A DNA stretch of 64,000 bases from Mixophyes australis (GCA_036250195.1 JAVHZZ010000006.1:185937850-186001849), one strand, 5' to 3'. Positions 41,431-53,405 are shown, counted from the stretch's first letter. A program made the numbers and translations. Notes: generated by a model from the letters alone, not told the origin.

Positions 41431-41965
41431 GTGTGTCAGGCACCATCCCCGCACTGTCCATAAGTGCCGGGGACGGATGCCTGTCGCCTGTGCCGAGTCG
41501 TGTCCTGTTGCCTAGCAATGGGAAGTGCTTTCATATTGACTCTGCACGCATGAGCAGTGAATCCGCATCCTGTTGCTAGGCAATAGGAGGCTTCTCTCTC
41601 TCATATGTTGGCAGTCAGGTACATCTGACCACGGAATCGTTTCCTTCCAATCAGAGGCCACATACATGTATTTAAGGCCCCTCCTTCCTCCAATCTGGTG
41701 CCAGAGTATTGGTTTCACCAGCTCTAGAGTTTCTGACTCCAGTTTCCTAGTTCCTGTTATTTGCTACTTTGGTTCTGACTCCTGGCTTGTTCCTGACCAC
41801 TCTCTTGTCCTGCGATTTGGTTCTGTCTGCTCTGGATTCTGACCTCTGGCTTGCCTCTGACCTACCCTCTGCATCTTCCTTGTGTACCACACTTTCGTTT
41901 GGTATCTGACCTGGACTGCACGTTCATTCCTGTTCTCTACCTGCTGCACTGATAACTAACTTGTA
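41431..41965 (+). mobile_element. LTR-like sequence
   Basis: GTGTCAGGCACCATCC at the left, a TATA-like 'tgtatttaaggcccc' near 41668, then a CT-rich run ('ttctgactcc..', 'ttcctgaccactctcttgtcctg', 'ttctgacctctggcttgcctctgac') typical of R/U5 of amphibian Gypsy-type LTRs. Its orientation is opposite to the pol remains beside it, so the two may not belong together. Ends uncertain. Confidence 0.4.
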
Positions 41966-41969
41966 GAAC

Positions 41970-43590
41970 GTTCTGACCTTTCTGCTAATCCATTGAGCTG
42001 TGGATAGTGACGGTTGCTGGTGACATGTGAGATGTCCCACTCATTGGTGAAAGTCTGAAACTCACCACTCACGAACTGCATGGCATTGTCAGTAAGAAGT
42101 TTGCGTGGCAAGCCATGTGCAGAAAAGTGTCTTTTCATCTCAAACCAACCCAAATGTGAATCCCCTAACACCAGGTGATCTTTCCCTCTCCATTCACAGA
42201 GATCTGCATCAATGATGGACAAAGTGAAGTCAGGAACCTCATGGAGAGTAAGCGGTTCCTTGGCATGATGGGCCTGTAAAGTATTGCAGGGGACACAGAC
42301 AGAGATAACCCCCTTGATGTCAGCAGCCATAGAGGGACAAAAGATGGCTTCCTTATGGTGGCCTCATGCCCGGAGTGCCCCTGGTGGGCTTGCTGAGCAT
42401 AGAAACCTTGAAGGGCTTAGGGTATATGAAAAGCTGACTGTGCAGGAGGATGCAATCTGAGAGAGTTAATTCATCACGGAAGGAAAGATATTTCCCTAGA
42501 TGGGGAAGGCCAGGCATGCAGGATAACATGAGACAATCATTGGAAGAGGTCATCCATGAGTGTCACTTCATGCGGCTGGCGGAGAGGACATCAAACTCCA
42601 TAATATCCAGGTCACCATCAGCATCAGGGACATCTGAGTCTGAGAGGTGAGCACATAATAAGGCACCTTCTACATGGAAGTCCTTTCCACATTTGTACAC
42701 CACATTCAGATGGTACCTTTGGAGCTTGAGCATGAAACATTGAATTTGTGCTGAGGCAGTATGCATGAGTTTGTGGAGAATAGTAATCAGGGGTTGGTGG
42801 TCTACCTCAAACGACACTAGATGCCCAAAAAAAACAACTTGTGAAACTTTTGACAAGCAAAGACTAGAGCCAACAGTTCCTTTTCAATCTGAGCGTAACG
42901 CAAATCAGTTTCAGTAAGGGCCCAGGAAGCAAAACTAATGGGTCTGTCAAGCTGCAATCAGATAGCACCAAGACCATGCTTGGAGATAGCCGCAGAGATC
43001 ATAACAGGAACATACACATAAAAAAATTGGAACACCAGACTGGAAGTGAACATAGCCTTGAGGCGAGAAATAGCAGCAACATGGCAGTCCAACCAACACC
43101 ACTCAATGTCATTGTGCAAAAGTTGTAGAGATGCAGAAATTTTGAAAGGTAGTTGGTCATACCCAAAAAGTGCAGCAAACTCAGCTTCTCTGTAGGCAAG
43201 GGCAGACCTGGAATTTTTTTTTTTTTTGGGGGGGGGGGGGGGGTGGTGATTTCGCATAGCCATGCCCCTCCTTCACTCTGATCGGTTGGTCCCGGCTGGC
43301 CCTGTCCTCTTTCTTCCTGATGCTCAGACTTCTAAACAGCAATTTTATGTTGTGTATGTAGCCTTTCCTCTATATCCGTCAGTGTCTGTAGGTGTAGGCA
43401 TGTGTTGGATAGCCTGTGTCTTGGCAGGATCCGGCTTAACAGCCTCTGCTGTTAGCAGATGGCCAACATACGGAAACTCAAGGACTCTGAAACAACACTT
43501 GTCAGGGATTAACAGCATGAAAACTTCACGGAATCTTCCTGTAACAAGTGGATAGCAATCATAAAACTTCCAACATTCACATAGAGCATA
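41970..43590 (-). pseudogene. decayed Ty3/Gypsy pol (RT end, RNase H, integrase)
   Basis: Minus-strand frames in the right order but interrupted by stops and frameshifts. RT palm/thumb end at 43590-43393 (..YVGHLLTAE..KPDPAKTQAI..MPTPTD); continuation after a MITE at 43196-42960 (FLGMTNYLSKF); RNase H-like part at 42856-42563 (FEVDHQPLITIL..); integrase core at 42330-41970 (SIIDADLCEW..DHLVLGDSHLGWFE, LLTDNAMQF, NGLAER). gag, protease, early RT and the integrase end are missing. It is a dead retrotransposon fragment. Confidence 0.85.
43197..43384. mobile_element. hAT-type MITE inserted in the Gypsy RT
   Basis: A 188-bp insert flanked by a perfect 8-bp TCTGTAGG (43189-43196 and 43385-43392). 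It starts CAAGGGCAGACCTGGAATTTT, like other 'CAGGGGCGGA(T/C)C' family members, and contains T and G homopolymers. Removing it would bring the two RT segments together. Confidence 0.8.
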
Positions 43591-43599
43591 CATCTATAA

Positions 43600-45150
43600 T
43601 AAGCTCCAGTGGGACAATGATAGATGATAATCAATTAACATTCTCTGATTGTAAAGCGCTGTATAATATTTTGGTGCTGTGTAAATAAATTATAATAATA
43701 AAAAAGCATAAAGTTTAAGAGGTTTAAAAGGTACTTTAACCCATTGCAACTAATCGGATATATGCTTTCATTTTTTTTAAACTCTACTAGATACATAACA
43801 GTTTGTACATTAATAGCTTATTATTTGCAGGGGAGTCATGGATCATTGAGACCTATAGTGATGGAGGGGGCAGCTCAGGAAGAGTGCACCTGGAGCGGTA
43901 GAAAAGAATCCAGGCATGTTAAACATGTGACACGAGAGCTAGCTAAAGAGATGCTGTGGTTTGCTGAGAGGAATTATGGGTACGTTTGTAAGTTTACTTG
44001 TGAGAGTGATTTTTCCCCTTGTGCCATATTTAGAAACATCTGAAAATAATTTCCAGACTATGTTTTTCTGCTGGACAGATACATGTGAACTTCCATAACA
44101 GTATTTATAATCTTTAATGCATATTAAGTTACAAGGTCCAGAAGATAAGCACAGGTACTAAGAATTGTATCTTATATAGATGGCCAATAGTAAATACCAC
44201 GGACATCCAGACAAATATTCCAGGTACAAATCTTCATAGGACAATGATAATTAAAATTGAGTTTCTCGCTTCTTCAGACAGCAATCAAGTGGGGATCCCT
44301 GTGTATATAACAGGTAATATTCAAATGGTTAAATGTGTTGGATCTTGGAAGTGTATGCACTATTGTGTTCTTTGCCCACTATGTACCCCCTTTCCCTATC
44401 CTTTTCTCTACCTTTCCCTGGCCCTTTTCTTTGTTTTCTGTATCCACATATTTTGACTTATGTTTCAATAAAAATATTGAAGTTACAAGAAAAAAGTGCT
44501 GAATCTTCAATGAATCTGTGAATTTAGGTGGCTCCTTTAAATGCACACACCCAGCTTGGCTCTATCCCTCCCTAAAAAAAAGTCTAGGTCTTCCCTTGCC
44601 TCTGCAGCATGTGAGGCAGCCATCGGGATATAAAGTATAAGGGTACGAAGGAAAGGATCTCGACCAGACTGCTACTGGGGAGGAGTAAACTTCATTTTGA
44701 TTTTCTCTTTCAAGCCAAAGGCCATCCTGCGAATGAGGGAAAATTAGCGAGAGAGGCTGTTGCCGACATGCAACGATCCGACAATACAATCTTCAAGTGC
44801 TACTTTTGCTTCGCCATTCTGTAGTGTATTTTTATTTGATTATATTCCACATTTAACAGAATGTTTTGTCTATATATAGAACTTTGATGACGGCAGTGTG
44901 AATACATTCTGCTGTGTGTTCGGTTGGATTATAATAAGGGAAAACAAAAACAATTGGGGAATTCTGGCAGAACATGAATTCCATGTGGGACACTTTAGTT
45001 CAAATTCCACCAGGGAAAAATGCATAATTCCACATCAAAGTGTGCAATGAGGCGAATATCCCACAGATTAGTTTTGAAAACGTTGCTGATCTCCACCTTA
45101 TGCATGTAATATATAAAATATAAAAAAATGCAGATGTAGCGTGCACATTT
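43600..45150. other. no gene seen; L2-like tail at about 43650-43705
   Basis: 'gattgtaaagcgctgtataatattttggtgctgtgtaaataaattataataataaaa' at 43650-43705 is another LINE 3' end. The rest is unrecognised, apart from a short 'CAGGGG..' family fragment near 44565 ('ccctaaaaaaaagtctagg'). Confidence 0.5.
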
Positions 45151-45158
45151 AGCACTAA

Positions 45159-45460
45159 GGGCCTGAGTCATTACGGAAAGTAAGGCAAAAAAAGGAATAA
45201 ATGTTCTCAGAGACAAACCATGTTACAATACAAGGGGTGCAAATTAGTTTATTATTTTGCACATAAGGAAAATACTGGCTTCTTTTTCATGCAGCACACA
45301 AATACTTGATGGCTTTATTTTTACACTAAATCTAAAGTTGATCTAGGACATGCCCTAGCCCAACTATATATATGTCATCATATTTTAAACTTACCTCCCC
45401 CTCCAATACAACATGGTTTTGCTCAGGTTCAAAATTACTTTTTTTAGCATTTAATCACTA
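45159..45460. mobile_element. hairpin-type MITE, 'GGGCCTGAGTCATTA' family
   Basis: Preceded by TAA (45156-45158) and starting GGGCCTGAGTCATTACGG. Contains the family phrases ('aaaccatgttacaat', 'gcacacaaatacttgatggc', 'ctccaatacaacatgg'). The right end has decayed near 45455 and the next copy begins almost at once. Confidence 0.7.
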
Positions 45461-45471
45461 AGGGCCTGAGT

Positions 45472-46014
45472 CATTAAGGAGAGCAAAGCATAAAAAAGGA
45501 GTAACATTTGCACCTGGGCAAAATCATGTTGCATTGGAGGGGGAGGACAGATTTATACTTGGGCAGGACATGTCCTAGATCAACTTTAAATTTCAGTGTC
45601 ATAATAAAGCTAGCAAGTATTTGTGTGCTAGATGAAAAAACAGCCAGTATTTAACTTATGTGCAAAATAATAAACTAATTCGCACCCCTTAAATTGTAAC
45701 ATGGTTTGTCCCAGAGAACAAGGCAAAAAGGAGGAAATGTTGTTCGGGACAAAACATGTTACAATACAAGGGGTGCAAATGAGTTTATTATTTTGTGCAT
45801 TAATTATATACTGTCTGTTTTTTCATCTAGCATACAAATACTTGATAGCTTTATTTTTACACTGAAATTTAAAGTTGATCTACGACATGCTCTATCCCAA
45901 CTATAAATCTGTCCCCACATTTTAAATTTACCTCCCCCTCCAAAGCAGCATGGCAACATTGCCCAGGTGCAAAGTTACTCATTTTTTGTTTCATCTCCTT
46001 AATGACTCAGGCCC
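45472..46014. mobile_element. double-length MITE, 'GGGCCTGAGTCATTAAGGA' family
   Basis: TAA at 45469-45471 and 46015-46017 flanks GGGCCTGAGTCATTAAGG.. and ..CCTTAATGACTCAGGCCC. The interior has two successive family bodies (about 45472-45720 and 45720-46014) in a long inverted arrangement. The TAA duplication supports a Harbinger-type origin. Confidence 0.85.
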
Positions 46015-46017
46015 TAA

Positions 46018-46689
46018 AAGTTTTGTATGTATTTTGATGTGTCTGTAGCATATATGCGTAGGCATAGTAGGCTTAAATGTGAACTCCCAGTGTCAAAAAT
46101 AGAACACAACATTGCCTTCTTATACCAAGTTCTTTCTTAAGAAACTGCCATGTTGAGCAGCACCCTAAGCAGAACACCCTCCCTTTTTTACAACCATTAG
46201 TTTAGATAACATGTATTAGTTTTGGCCAGCTAGTTTCTTACTTTGCAATGTAATACAATGGAGATCTCCAGACTCTGGTGTGTGGGTTGGGTTCATGGAC
46301 AAATTTCTCTTTTCTGTGTGTATCAGCATTAACTTGGGTTAATCATTCTCTTCACTCTTTCCCTATAATGTCACAACAGGACCCAGCCAAGATAAAATGT
46401 GTGTCTTTGTCTGGGAAGATTGCTTAATTCCTTGACCCTGTCTGATCTATCTGCCAAGAATACAAAGGGGAGGGCATGCCAGCATTCCTTATTTAGCAAT
46501 CCTACTTAAGAGTCTGTGTGTCGCACAGCATTGTTAACACTTTCAGTATTCTATTGTGCTAATAAAAACATAGATTTTTTTAACATAAAAAGGAAAACTA
46601 AAATACAATGTTTTAACAGCCCAAGAGTCAACTAATAATTATACATAAATATTTTGTGTGTTTTGTAGAGGAAGCATCTTTATCATGCA
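46018..46689. other. no gene seen
   Basis: AT-rich, unrecognised. Confidence 0.5.
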
Positions 46690-46697
46690 CAATAGAC

Positions 46698-46748
46698 CAG
46701 GGCCCTCTTAACAACATTATGGGCCCCGGGCAAAGCAGTGCACCGGGC

Positions 46749-46785
<37 letters not shown>

Positions 46786-47189
46786 AAAAAAAAAGATATA
46801 TATATATATATATATATATATCACTTTTTTTTTACACACACACATACTGGTCAGCCGTCAGCGTCCCTTGAAATAATAAAAAAAACAAAAAAAAACCCTT
46901 GACTTACCTTATTCTCCACTACGATCCTCTTCACTCTTCTTCCAAGTCACTGCAGCGCGAAAAAACAACTTTAATCAGCAGGCAGCAGGGGACTCCTCCG
47001 TGCTGCGCTCTGCAATGGACGTTGGGTGGGCATGATGATGTCACGGCTGGCATGCACTGCGAGCGCCGCACGGAGGAGGAGACCAGGGAGGGAACCAGAT
47101 TATTTTTTTAGCGTTGCCTCTGACGGGCCCCCCAGTCCGCAGGGACCCTGGGCACCTGCCCATTGTGCCCAATGGAAGAGATGGCCCTG
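46698..47189. mobile_element. hAT MITE, 'CAGGGCC' family, with internal TA tract
   Basis: The 492-bp element begins CAGGGCCCTCTTAAC and ends GAGATGGCCCTG. A perfect 8-bp CAATAGAC lies at 46690-46697 and 47190-47197. TA microsatellites at about 46753-46820 are internal. The small open frames over it are incidental. Confidence 0.88.
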
Positions 47190-47337
47190 CAATAGACTGT
47201 TAGATATGGTGCACAGATTTTAGGTGGAGTCTCCTATGAATAAATACAGAAGGCTGTGCATGTAGCTTCAGCTTATTAGCAATACTCTAAGCTGTGTAGA
47301 TTTAGGCAGGACCATCTTGATTCTATGGAGGTGACTC

Positions 47338-47382
47338 ATCCTTAATAATAATAATAATAATAATGATAATAATAATAATTAT
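47338..47382. repeat. (TAA)n microsatellite
   Basis: Run of 'aataataataataataat' with a palindromic end (ATTATT). Confidence 0.85.
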
Positions 47383-47689
47383 TATTTCTGGTGATCAGGA
47401 CTTTTGTACTGACTGCTGGAACTGTTGGGAAGTATGTCTCACTCATCAGCAAATCTGCCACAGGAGCTAACTCCATACTTGCCCATGAGGCGGATCTAAA
47501 ATATTATGTTAAGGTGGGGACTCTATTTACGGGGGGCAATTTTGTGCCCCCCCCCCCCCCATTTTGACAGCTAAGGCTACCAGGCTAAGGCATGACAGCT
47601 AAGGCTATCAGAGCAGCCTGGGTAGGACTCTCTGTCTCTGCTGAACGGACCTGCACATAGTGTGCAACCGATCGCTTCCCTCCCCCACA

Positions 47690-48000
47690 CCTGGATCTGC
47701 CAATGTGCTTGCCTAATGTTTGGATGTCCTCTCTAAGAGATCCCGGATGAGTGGTCTAAAGGGCAAATGTCATGGGCATGACAACGCGATTGGCTTCATC
47801 ATGGCCCTGCCACGGCTGTGCAATTACACAACCACATCATCATGTAGTTGGGGGAGTGGAAATAATGAGGTGGCGCATGTCATCAAAGCCTTGCCACACC
47901 CTCTTTACAAGAAGGAGAGGTGGTGTCATGTAGGGTGGCCTACTCTCCGGTCAATGCGGGAAGACTCTCCTGGATGTTCTGGGAGAGTTGACAAGTATGG
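47690..48000. mobile_element. diverged 'CATACTTGCCAAC'-family hAT MITE fragment
   Basis: The right end 'gggaagactctcctggatgttctgggagagttgacaagtatgg' matches the family terminus with several changes. Core pieces ('gacaacgcgattggcttcatcatggccctgcc') match 51287-51591 loosely. The left end and duplication are not resolved. Confidence 0.55.
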
Positions 48001-48166
48001 GACACGACAATGTGTTGTGTTTTTAGGTGACTGTGTGGGAGAAGCTAGACATGTTCCTAATTGACATGGTATCCTACATTGTGACATAGCCATACACACA
48101 CCATGACATGGCTATGGCCCCTTTTTTGAGGCATTGTCCCAAATTCTCAACTTCAAATGTTGGGAT

Positions 48167-48310
48167 GGGCAGCACAGTGACACAGTGGTTAGCATTGCTG
48201 CCCCACAGCACTGGGGTCATGGGTTTGATTCCAACCAAGGCCCTATCTGTATGGAGTTTGTATATTCTCATCGTGATAAGCAGAGTTATTTCTCTTCTGG
48301 TAAAAATGAA
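48167..48310 (+). mobile_element. tRNA-derived SINE, 5' head
   Basis: 'gggcagcacagtgacacagtgg' carries a pol III A box (TGACACAGTGG, about 48177), and GGTTTGATTCC (about 48222) is a B box. The body continues 'tatggagtttgtatattctc' and then decays, with a trace of 'tagggaattt' near 48328. It is the head of the family whose tails are at 24000-24223 and 48789-48901. Confidence 0.75.
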
Positions 48311-48788
48311 CTCTAGTGTGTGTGCTAGGGAATTTGGTGTCTATTGAACAAGTCTTAGTGATATGAAAGACTTTCTAGTGCCCCTTATCGAAGCGACATC
48401 TCCTGTGGCCACTGGCAGATCCCAATATTCATACCTTAAAATTGCCGCTGAGCGGTCCGATCACCGGAAAGGAAGGGGACGGGGCCAACTAGGGCCAACC
48501 AATCCATATGAAGGAGGGTCATGGCTATGCAAAATCGCCCCCCCCCCCTATAAAAAAAAGGTCTAGGTCTGCGCTTGTCTTTCACCACTATTTAGCATTT
48601 AAATATTGCTGGTGCAGCTGAGCAATATTTAGCTCCTGGCATTACTGACAGACAGCTGCATGAGGACTCAGGCTAGTGCATGCTCGAACTGGAATATAGA
48701 TATAAAAATAGTAAAAAATAGAATAAAATGTTTAAAAAAACAACAACAAATTGAATAGGAGCATTCTAATTCAAAGCAAGGCTACATC

Positions 48789-50425
48789 ATCATCATCATC
48801 ATCATTTATTTATATAGCACCACTAATTATTCCGCAGCACTGTACAGAGAACTCACTCACATCAGTCCCTGCCCCATTGGAGCTTACAGTCTAAATTCCC
48901 TATAGCCAGCAACAAATCTGCCATTTCTACTGTAGATAAAAATGCAAAAGTCTTTGTTGCACACATTTGCAAATGTATGTTTAAGCCATCCGCCACGCAA
49001 AGGCGCTTTTGCTAATAGGATGGTCCTACTCTAAACAATGAGAGTCCCATATATTTGGGCCATACATATGTGTTTTTAAATTGAGAGCCAACTTACCAAA
49101 GAGGTACCCCAGAAGCCTCCAAACAGCAATTCAGTGCCAGTACCCCCTCTCAGCTACTGACACCAACATGCCTCTCAGACAAATACAAAAGTGGAAGCTG
49201 CTCAAATCAATTTATAAGCCATAACAGGTGCTTGAAAGGGTGGGATTATCCTGCAAGAAACATACACACAACATTTTTTCCCCCAGCACACTGCTATAGC
49301 CAGCAACAGATCTGCCCATTAGCAAAAGCGCCTTGGCGTGGCGGATGGCTTAAACATACATTTGCAAATGTGTGCAACAAAGACTTTTGCATTTTTATCT
49401 ACAGTAGAAATGGCAGATCTGTTGCTGGCTATAGCAGTGTGCTGGGGGAAAAAATGTTGTGTGTATGTTCCTTGCAGGAACCCCACCCTTTCAAGCACCT
49501 GTTATGGCCTATAAATTGATTTGAGCAGCTTCCACTTTTGTATTTGTCTGAGAGGCATGTTGGTGTCAGTAGCTGAGAGGGGGTACTGGCACTGAATTGC
49601 TGTTTGGAGGCTTCTGGGGTACCTCTTTGGTAAGTTGGCTCTCAATTTAAAAACACATATGTATGGCCCAAATATATGGGACTCTCATTGTTTAGAGTAG
49701 GACCATCCTATTAGCAAAAGCGTCTTGGCGTGGCGGATGGCTTAAACATACATTTGCAAATGTGTGCAACAAAGACTTTTGCATTTTTATCTACAGTAGA
49801 AATGGCAGATTTGTTGCTGGCTATAGCAGTGTGCTGGGGGAAAAAATGTTGTGTGTATGTTCCTTGCAGGATAACCCCACCCTTTCAAGCACCTGTTATG
49901 GCCTATAAATTGATTTGAGCAGCTTCCACTTTTGTATTTGTCTGAGAGGCATGTTGGTGTCAGTAGCTGAGAGGGGGTACTGGCACTGAATTGCTGTTTG
50001 GAGGCTTCTGGGGTACCTCTTTGGTAAGTTGGCTCTCAATTTAAAAACACATATGTATGGCCCAAACATATGGGACTCTCATTGTTTAGAGTAGGACCAT
50101 CCTATTAGCAAAAGCGCCTTTGCGTGGCGGATGGCTTAAACATACATTTGCAAATGTGTGCAACAAAGACTTTTGCATTTTTATCTACAGTAGAAATGGC
50201 AGATCTGTTGCTGGCTATAGTAGTGTGCTGGGGGAAAAAATGTTGTGTGTATGTTCCTTGCAGGATAACCCCACCCTTTCAAGCACCTGTTATGGCCTAT
50301 AAATTGATTTGAGCAGCTTCCACTTTTGTATTAGTCTAAATTCCCTAACATACACACACAGACAGAAACACAGACTAGAGTCAATTTGATAGAAGCCAAT
50401 TAACCAATATTTAAAAAAACCTATC
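48789..50425 (-). mobile_element. tRNA-derived SINE (minus), split by a 1.43-kb insertion
   Basis: Reads on the minus strand as the SINE body and tail: (GAT)n at 48789, then 'tatagcaccactaattattccgcagcac .. cagtccctgccccattggagcttacagtctaaattccct' to 48901. It resumes at 50333 with 'agtctaaattccctaacatacac .. agagtcaatttgatagaagccaattaacc'. AGTCTAAATTCCCT appears on both sides of the break as a target duplication. The 5' tRNA head is not present. Confidence 0.8.
48902..50332. mobile_element. unrecognised 1.43-kb insertion made of 393-bp units, one inverted and about 2.6 direct
   Basis: Inserted in a SINE with a duplication of about 14-15 bp (48888-48901 and 50333-50346). Positions 48902-49317 hold one inverted unit plus about 25 bp. 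From about 49318 the same sequence runs forward: 'agcaaaagcg' starts at 49321, 49713 and 50107 (spacing 392 and 394). Units include 'ggcgtggcggatggcttaaac', 'gcagatctgttgctggctatag' and 'tgtctgagaggcatgttggtg'. The insertion ends lie at different points in the unit. Direct and inverted copies are about 97-99% alike by eye. No ORF over 100 codons. Family not recognised. Confidence 0.8.
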
Positions 50426-50449
50426 TTTATGTGTCCTCCCCGTTATCTC

Positions 50450-50614
50450 CAGGGCAGGGCTGGCAAATTTCAGCCCGGGGGGCAATCCTGAACTCAGCAG
50501 CCTACTTTAAAGGAAAAAAATGCAGGTGGCCCAGTGACCCAGCCAAAGGTAGCCCATTATGGGACCGGCCCAGGGGGCCGATGCCCCCCTGCCCCTCAGG
50601 CCAGCCTGCCCCTG
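50450..50614. mobile_element. hAT-like MITE, 'CAGGGCAGGGCTGG' family
   Basis: Starts CAGGGCAGGGCTGGCAAATTT and ends CCAGCCTGCCCCTG. Flanks gttatctc (50442-50449) and actatctc (50615-50622) agree at 6 of 8. A related fragment is at 2590-2735. Confidence 0.75.
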
Positions 50615-50622
50615 ACTATCTC

Positions 50623-51278
50623 CATCCTGGGATATGATAGAAGTACAGCAGCGGTACATATACCACCTGCGGTCATGGTATATAGGCTCCCAGCCATGGT
50701 TATATAGTTTTAACCGACCTGGGGACTTTGTGAAATAGAGTGAAGCCCTAAGCCTGGGAAAACGAAATTTCTAAATATACACTTTAGACTTTAAGCTGAA
50801 ATAGGTCAGGGACTGATGTTAATGATTAATGAGCAGCTGAGTGTGCCCAAGATGTCTGCCTCACCTTCTGCAAAAAATATAAAGTGCTATGGGGCCAATT
50901 TAATTCATTAGCCTCGGCCGCTGTGTTTATGCAAACATCACTGGTAATTATGATAATGAAAACCTCGTTCATCGATGCAGTGATTGAGCAAGAGCATTAA
51001 CAAAACATCACATGGAAACACACTGGGTGATGCTACTGCAGCTCCACGCTGCTAATTGAATCGGCCCATTTGAATTCCTATTGGGAGAAAATCTCTATAG
51101 GAATAATTGTATTATTGTTATTATTATTCATTAGCTTTAATACATGTAAGATGAAATTTATTTATATGATTCGGTATAGGCATTTTCTGGACAGTATAAA
51201 CCTTTTTAAATGAATCATATATAATGGAAACTAAAACATATATGGGATAATGCTGCCCCTATTTTAAATTATATGTCT
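50623..51278. other. no gene seen
   Basis: Unrecognised. 'ggggccaatttaattcattag .. ctaattgaatcggcccat' (50890-51070) forms an inverted pair and is probably another small MITE. Confidence 0.5.
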
Positions 51279-51286
51279 ATTACAAG

Positions 51287-51591
51287 CATACTTACCAACT
51301 CTCCCGGAAAGTCCAGGAGACTCCCGAAATTCGGGTCAGTCTCCCGGGCTCCTGCGAGAGCTGGCATTTCTCCCGCATCCCGCATTTCACAGAGAATCAC
51401 GCCATTTTGGAGGACGGGAGGGGGCGGGCGAGGCCAATAGCGTCATTTTGGCCCCCCCCACGACGTAAATTATGGTATCATGGGGGGCGGTGCCAAAATT
51501 ACGCGATTGGCCTCGCCCCGCCCCCTTCCGCCCTCCAGTCATGCCCCCTCTCCCGGAAACAAGTTTCAGTTTCCGGGAGTTGGCAGGTATG
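51287..51591. mobile_element. hAT-type MITE, 'CATACTTGCCAAC' family, copy 5
   Basis: Ends CATACTTACCAAC and GTTGGCAGGTATG with perfect 8-bp ATTACAAG (51279-51286 and 51592-51599). The GC-rich core has 'cgccattttgg' and 'ccaaaattacgcgattggcc' in mirror arrangement. Confidence 0.92.
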
Positions 51592-52172
51592 ATTACAAGT
51601 TAGACTTGCAGAAGCATCAGCACAGACAATTTAGCAGATATTGGCGTCTTTCTAGTTCTGAACGCTTGTGGGAGTGTTGTGATCTTGCTTTTGTTGTTGT
51701 TATTGTGGTCTGCTACTATTTTAGAAAGTTCCTTTTACCTGCTAAATAGGTAAGGTTAGTGCTTTCACTGTTGCAAAAGGAATGCATGTAAATGCTCGTA
51801 GCATTTTGGAGTCCAATATTGTCCCACATGAACACTGACGTCATGATATCATTGGTCTTAGATTATAAGTGATCACTTTTATACAGATATTTGCTGTAAA
51901 TTATGAGAATAGTGCAAAAGGAGCTGAATAACCATATTGCGACGAAGTGACTTATAATCAGAGGTGTCACAAGGAAAAGAGAGGATGGATGGGCATACAC
52001 TACCCTAGGCTACACGCACAGCTTCAGTGTTTGCCAAGTCTGCACGCACAGCTTATTGAAGGGCCCCCAAGAAGGGGGTCACACCAGGGTCAGATGCAGC
52101 TCTAGGTGGCTCTGCTTCTGTTATACATTTAATTTACTATAGGGAATGCATTATCCCAAATATATTTTATAA

Positions 52173-52488
52173 CATCCTTGCCAACTCTCCCAAAATGTCC
52201 GGGAGACTCTCCCAGAGGGTCTCCTAGACTCCCGGGAGAACAGGCAATTCTCCCGCATCACGCCCACTTCCTAGTGAAGTGGACAGGATGTGAGCCTCAA
52301 TGACGCAATTTGCAGGGAATCGCATCATTTTGGCCCTGCCGCCGTGACATAATGACGATTTTGTTGCTGGGGAGTGGGGACTAGGCTAAACTGATGCAAT
52401 TACCCGCGACCCATCCCCTTCCATCCTCCAGCCACGCTACCGTTTCTGGGATCTTATGGAGTAAAAAAAAGAAAAGTAGGCAAGTATG
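52173..52488. mobile_element. hAT-type MITE, 'CATACTTGCCAAC' family, copy 6
   Basis: Ends CATCCTTGCCAAC and GTAGGCAAGTATG; flanks ttttataa and ttatgtaa match at 6 of 8. The core has 'cgcatcattttggccctgcc' and 'cacttcctagtgaagtgg'. More diverged than copies 3-5. Confidence 0.8.
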
Positions 52489-52489
52489 T

Positions 52490-53405
52490 TATGTAATGAC
52501 GGCAAGAAATTTAACAGGGAAGTTTGTGTTTACAATACAGGGCAACAAAAATGAACAGCTCAGCTTAATAATATGAATGAAAAATAAAGCAATGTATTTA
52601 GTAAACGTTTCTGCTTGAGATCAGATTTGTTTGTTATACTTGTAACCTCTGTTTATTTTATCTTAAAATGCCTCCTGATACATTATTACAGACAGGTGTC
52701 TCTTTCTTTGATTAAATGTGCTGTTTTAACTTATCACTGAGATTAAGGGTAATATCCTTTTCAAGGTTAGAGGGCTGCCTCATGCAACCCCTGAAGTGTA
52801 TCGGATTGCCTTTTACTCATCTAGCTGTATGCTTGAAATTTCAGCTGGAATGTATCAATTTATTATTCTATGGTGATAACACTTAACATATCGCCAGCAC
52901 TGGCCGGGATCGGTAGTCTCAGGGATATGCACATGTGTGACCCAGCAAGTTGACTCTCAGGCTTGGGCTTTCAGTCCACTTAGTGAATAAACAAATATAT
53001 AAACTATAATAAAAATATATATAAAACAATATTACTTTAAAATGTTTACCTTTGGAAACATTGCTATATTTAAATAATAAAGCATTATTCCTTTCATTAT
53101 CTTATGAAATCTCCATTCTGAGATGCTACCGACAGGAGGATTGCGGCAGTACATGTACTGCCACGAACCCTGTTAAATAAGCTTTAATTGGAAATTTAAA
53201 CTACATAAACAAATAATTTTCATATAAGGAACTAAAATCAGGTTCCAGGGAAATTGTTTATATGAAAAATTCAGCTGGAATGGAATCACATATTTGACCA
53301 AATATAGGTCTAATATTTCTCACTTAATAAGATCCAGGAACTCCATATATTCTGGTCAGAATACTACATCAAAAGAAGAAGTTATGAACATATGAGAAAT
53401 CCACA
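52490..53405. other. no gene seen
   Basis: AT-rich, unrecognised. From about 53417 'gggctctatttatcaaagtgagaaaag' may be the edge of an older MITE enclosing everything to about 57640. Confidence 0.5.

Noticed and set aside
48167..48240. tRNA gene suggested by A and B boxes
   Set aside because: No acceptor or anticodon stem pairing; it is the head of a SINE with body sequence following.
48902..50332. snRNA or other known small RNA gene array as the source of the 393-bp units
   Set aside because: No match by eye to U1, U2, U3, U5, U6, 7SK or 5S sequences, and the composite has a target duplication, which a local gene array would not have.
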